This document shows positions 6,182 through 8,666 of a stretch of 8,666 nucleotides of DNA, piece by piece (within the stretch, counting starts at the first letter, position 1; each line of letters opens with the position of its first letter). Made by a program: the position numbers and the translations under genes. This stretch comes from Gemmatimonadota bacterium. GTDB taxonomy: Bacteria; Gemmatimonadota; Gemmatimonadetes; Gemmatimonadales; Gemmatimonadaceae. The DNA is taken from assembly GCA_016794735.1 (NCBI GenBank), contig JAEUJK010000033.1, positions 1 to 8,666 on the forward strand, in the 5' to 3' direction. Below the pieces are notes generated by a model, which did not search any database, was not told the origin of the DNA, and worked only from the letters and a program-made list of their open reading frames with translations.

Positions 6182-6513
6182 CGCGGGGGACCGCCGTACG
6201 CGCGTTCCACCCTGGCCACGCGGAGCTCGAAGTGTTCGTACCAGGTGGTGTGGCCCATGCGTTGCGCCTGGCGATGCTCGGCGTTGGCCTTCCACGCGGC
6301 GATCGACGCCTCGTCGCGAAAGTACGCGACGGTGATGCCGAACCCGTCGGCCCCGCGTGTCGACTCCATGCCGAGGAAGCCCGGCTGCTGCTGGGCCAGC
6401 TCCACCATGCGTTCCGCCGTGGCACCGTATCCCTGGTCGCCCGGCGTGCGCTGGGAAGAGAAGATCACCGCGTAGTACGGCGGGTCGGGCAGGCGGGCAA
6501 ACGCGCTCGTCAT
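6178..6513 (-). CDS. ABM-domain protein, YqjZ-like
   Basis: A 111-residue protein of the antibiotic biosynthesis monooxygenase (ABM) superfamily, a dimeric alpha/beta barrel. Supporting features are YYAVIFSSQR (13-22) as the first strand, QQPGFLGMES (42-51), ITVAYFRDEASIAAWKANAE (60-79), and HRQAQRMGHTTWYEHFELRV (80-99) followed by ARVERAYG. The second half closely resembles Bacillus YqjZ-type proteins, which have a similar SEH...WY...VERDYG ending. Members include cofactor-free monooxygenases and haem-degrading enzymes, but many have no known activity, and I cannot assign one. The ATG at 6511-6513 was chosen because the region upstream in the same frame is Arg-rich and unlike the family. Its TGA overlaps the ATG of the PanE-like gene by 4 nt. 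Confidence 0.85.
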   Translation of the reverse strand: MTSAFARLPDPPYYAVIFSSQRTPGDQGYGATAERMVELAQQQPGFLGMESTRGADGFGITVAYFRDEASIAAWKANAEHRQAQRMGHTTWYEHFELRVARVERAYGGPPR

Positions 6514-6546
6514 GTGTTCGAGGATTGTGGGCACGACTGGATTTGC

Positions 6547-6564
6547 CGGGTGAACGAACACCCG
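6547..6564 (-). terminator. CGGGTG/CACCCG hairpin between dehydrogenase and ABM genes
   Basis: CGGGTG (6547-6552) and CACCCG (6559-6564) form a perfect 6-bp stem with a 6-nt loop, TTCGTT on the minus strand. It lies in the 82-bp gap between the dehydrogenase stop (6596) and the ABM start (6513). It could terminate or attenuate the dehydrogenase transcript, or mark the leader of the ABM-PanE-like pair. Only a short AAA follows, not a T-run. No confident promoter was found in this gap. Confidence 0.4.
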
Positions 6565-6595
6565 CTGCGATGCAACCGCGGCGACATCGGGGCCG

Positions 6596-8665
6596 TCAGC
6601 TCGACGACCCCGCAGGCACCGTGGTAGTGAACAACGCCGGACGGAGCGGGAGCGATCGCACCCGCACACCGGTCAACGTGAACAGGGCGTTGGCGACCGC
6701 CGCCGCGATCGGCGGCACCCCCGGCTCGCCGACCCCACCCGGTTCGGCGCGGCTCGGCACGACGTGCACATCGACCACCGGCATCTCGTCGATGCGAAGC
6801 ATCCGATAGTCGTTGAAGTTCCCCTGCTTCACGCGACCCGCCTCGAGGGTGATCTCGCCGTACAGCGCGGCCGACAGCCCGGCCACGACGGATCCGCTCA
6901 TCTGCGCCGCGACGATCCCGGGATGGATGATCTGCCCGCAGTCCGCCACGAGGGTGACCTTGTGCACGCGGATGCGATTGCGCTCGAGCGACACCTCGGC
7001 GACTTCGCACACGCGGCCACCCTTGTCCTCGACGAGGGCGATCCCGCGCGCCCTACCTGCGGGGAGCGACGTCCCCCAGCCGGAGCGACGTGCGGCTTCG
7101 TCGAGCACGTGGCGCATGCGATCATCGTGCGCCAGCAGCGCCCGCCGGAACTCCACCGGGTCCTTGCCCGTGGCGTGGGCGACCTCGTCGATGAAGCTCT
7201 CGAAGATGAAGGTGTTCTGGGAGGGACCCACCGACCGCCAGTACCCCACGGGCACCTCGTTGACGGCGCGCGCGTACTGCACGAGGTAGTTGGGGATGCG
7301 GTAGGGCGTATCGGCGATGGACGCGACGGCATTGCCGTCCACCGTGCCGGGGCCGCCGCTGATGGCCTGCGCGGCCACCTTCACCTGCATGGCGGTGAGG
7401 GCACCGGTGGCGTCGAGCCCCGCCTCGAGCCGGACGTGGGCCGCCGGCCGGTAGAAGTCGTGCTGCATGTCCTCCTCGCGCGTCCAGGTGCAGAGCACGG
7501 GGGCACCGACGGCCTTCGAGACCTCGACGGCATCGGTGACGTAGTCCGCCGACGAGCGACGTCCCCAGCCGCAGCCCATCAGCTGCACGTGCACCGTCAC
7601 CTTGTCCATCGGGACGCCGGTGAGGCGTGCGGCAACCTGCTGTGCGCCTTGAGGGTTCTGGGTGGGCGCCCAAAGTTCCACGCGGTCCGCCTGCACGTGG
7701 GCCGCGCAGTTCATCGGCTCCATCGTGGCATGCGCCAGGTAGGGTGCGTCGTAGCTGGCCGCCACACGCCGCGCCGCGGCGGGCAGCGCCGTGGTGACAT
7801 CACCCACCTTGCGTGCCTCCATGCCCTCGGGCTGCGCCACGAGCCCTCGCAGCTGCGCCACGATATCGGGTGAACTCATGGCGAACGCGGTGTTCGCGTA
7901 GGTGATCTCGAGTGCCTTGGCTCCCTTGAAGGCGGCGCCGGTGTGGGTGGCGACGACCGCGACCCCCTGCGACACCTGCACCACCTGTCGCACGCCGCTC
8001 ACGGCCAGGGCGCGCGCGGCATTGAACGACTGGACCTTGCTGCCGAACACCGGCGGGTGCACGACGGTTGCGAAGAGCATCCCCGGGACGCGCGCATCGA
8101 CACCATACGCTGCCTTGCCCGTCACCTTCGCCGGCGTGTCGAGCTGCCGGGGGCTCGTGCCGATCAGGCGGAACTGCGCCGGATCCTTGAGGCGCGGCTG
8201 CGCGGGCACCGCGAGACGCGCGGCCTCGTTGGCGAGCGCACCGTAGTCGAGGGTGCGACCGCTCGCGGCGTGGCGTACGGTCCCCCGCTCGGTGGTGAGC
8301 GTGTCCACCGCGACGCCGAGTCGCGTGGCCGCCGCGGCAAGGAGCATTTCACGGGCACTGGCGCCCGCGCGACGAAGGGGGAGCCACGCGCCGTTGCGCA
8401 CGCTGGTGGAGCCCACCGTCATCATGCGGCCAAAGCGGTCGGGATGGGCATCGGCCTGCACGATGCGCACGCGGTCCCAGTCGGCGTCCATCTCTTCCGC
8501 GACCACCATCGGCAGCGCGGTGCGGACCCCCTGCCCCATGTCGCTCCGGGCGACCGTGATCGTCACGGTGCCATCGGGATCGAGGCGCAGGAAGGCGTTC
8601 GGCGCCCAGGGCTCGGCGGTGGCGTCACTCGCGCCTGCTTTTGGTGCGTAGAGCGTGAGGAGAAA
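6596..8665 (-). CDS. Molybdopterin-binding dehydrogenase large subunit, IorB-like (5' partial)
   Basis: The frame is open to the right edge, giving 689 C-terminal residues of a xanthine dehydrogenase-family molybdenum subunit of the isoquinoline 1-oxidoreductase beta (IorB) type. Motifs in order along the visible fragment are PNAFLRLDPDGTVTITVARS, MGQGVRTALP (43-52), HATMEPMNCAAHV, LMGCGWGRR (362-370), YWRSVGPSQNTFIFESFIDE, FNDYRMLRIDEMP and GGVGEPGVPPIAAAVANAL. Glu647 (codon 6725-6727) in VGEPG is the expected catalytic Glu near the molybdenum. Family proteins run about 720-750 residues, so perhaps 40-60 N-terminal residues, probably including a Tat signal, lie outside. The [2Fe-2S] partner subunit usually encoded beside it is not in the window and may lie upstream, beyond the right edge. 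It oxidises N-heterocycles or aldehydes in known members; the substrate here is unknown. GCGWGRR differs from the usual GGGFGRR. Confidence 0.92.
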   Translation of the reverse strand, partial: FLLTLYAPKAGASDATAEPWAPNAFLRLDPDGTVTITVARSDMGQGVRTALPMVVAEEMDADWDRVRIVQADAHPDRFGRMMTVGSTSVRNGAWLPLRRAGASAREMLLAAAATRLGVAVDTLTTERGTVRHAASGRTLDYGALANEAARLAVPAQPRLKDPAQFRLIGTSPRQLDTPAKVTGKAAYGVDARVPGMLFATVVHPPVFGSKVQSFNAARALAVSGVRQVVQVSQGVAVVATHTGAAFKGAKALEITYANTAFAMSSPDIVAQLRGLVAQPEGMEARKVGDVTTALPAAARRVAASYDAPYLAHATMEPMNCAAHVQADRVELWAPTQNPQGAQQVAARLTGVPMDKVTVHVQLMGCGWGRRSSADYVTDAVEVSKAVGAPVLCTWTREEDMQHDFYRPAAHVRLEAGLDATGALTAMQVKVAAQAISGGPGTVDGNAVASIADTPYRIPNYLVQYARAVNEVPVGYWRSVGPSQNTFIFESFIDEVAHATGKDPVEFRRALLAHDDRMRHVLDEAARRSGWGTSLPAGRARGIALVEDKGGRVCEVAEVSLERNRIRVHKVTLVADCGQIIHPGIVAAQMSGSVVAGLSAALYGEITLEAGRVKQGNFNDYRMLRIDEMPVVDVHVVPSRAEPGGVGEPGVPPIAAAVANALFTLTGVRVRSLPLRPALFTTTVPAGSSS

Positions 8666-8666
8666 C

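Noticed and set aside
6764..7873. Long plus-strand open frame opposite the molybdenum dehydrogenase (369 codons)
   Set aside because: Its His/Arg/Gly-rich composition and lack of motifs mark it as a shadow of the well-supported IorB-like gene.

Overview
The window is very GC-rich (about 70% by eye), with dense, short-spaced bacterial genes and almost no AT-rich DNA. It carries two exported lipoproteins, one with a poly-Gly/Pro-rich linker. Candidate -10 elements of the TAnnTT type resemble those of the Bacteroidota/FCB group. Together with the high G+C, this would fit a soil or freshwater Gemmatimonadota-like bacterium. That placement is an inference from style; no rRNA or marker gene is present.

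Layout. Positions 3-41 hold the last codons of a plus-strand gene, followed by a strong hairpin (54-87). A minus-strand block follows: a lipoprotein with a beta-sandwich-like C-terminal domain (96-983), a 196-bp gap with several inverted repeats, and a DinB-family protein (1180-1641). A divergent promoter region (1642-1753) then leads into a plus-strand run of three genes: a small cupin (1754-2212), a DUF457/YdjM-type membrane metal-dependent hydrolase (2220-3425), and a lipoprotein-type gamma-glutamyltransferase homologue (3467-5224). This run meets a minus-strand block tail to tail, with both TAG stop codons inside one inverted repeat (5222-5245). The second minus block, in transcription order, is the molybdopterin-binding subunit of an isoquinoline-1-oxidoreductase-type dehydrogenase (runs off the right edge, ends 6596), an 82-bp gap with a hairpin, a YqjZ-like ABM-domain protein (6178-6513), and a PanE-like ketopantoate reductase homologue (5243-6181). 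The last two overlap by ATGA.

How the genes work together. I see no single pathway joining the window. The genes look like ordinary metabolic and envelope functions. The only tight couplings are the cupin and DUF457 genes (7-nt gap) and the ABM and PanE-like genes (4-nt overlap). I found no mobile element, CRISPR array, tRNA, rRNA or recognisable defence system. There is no gene-free stretch longer than about 200 bp.

The most interesting signals are three. The octamer CGTTAGGC occurs five times and accounts for every in-frame TTA codon I could find. The gamma-glutamyltransferase homologue keeps its catalytic Thr but has a rebuilt substrate pocket. The dehydrogenase has an unusual GCGWGRR in place of the family's GGGFGRR. 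I did not find a convincing undescribed multi-gene system.
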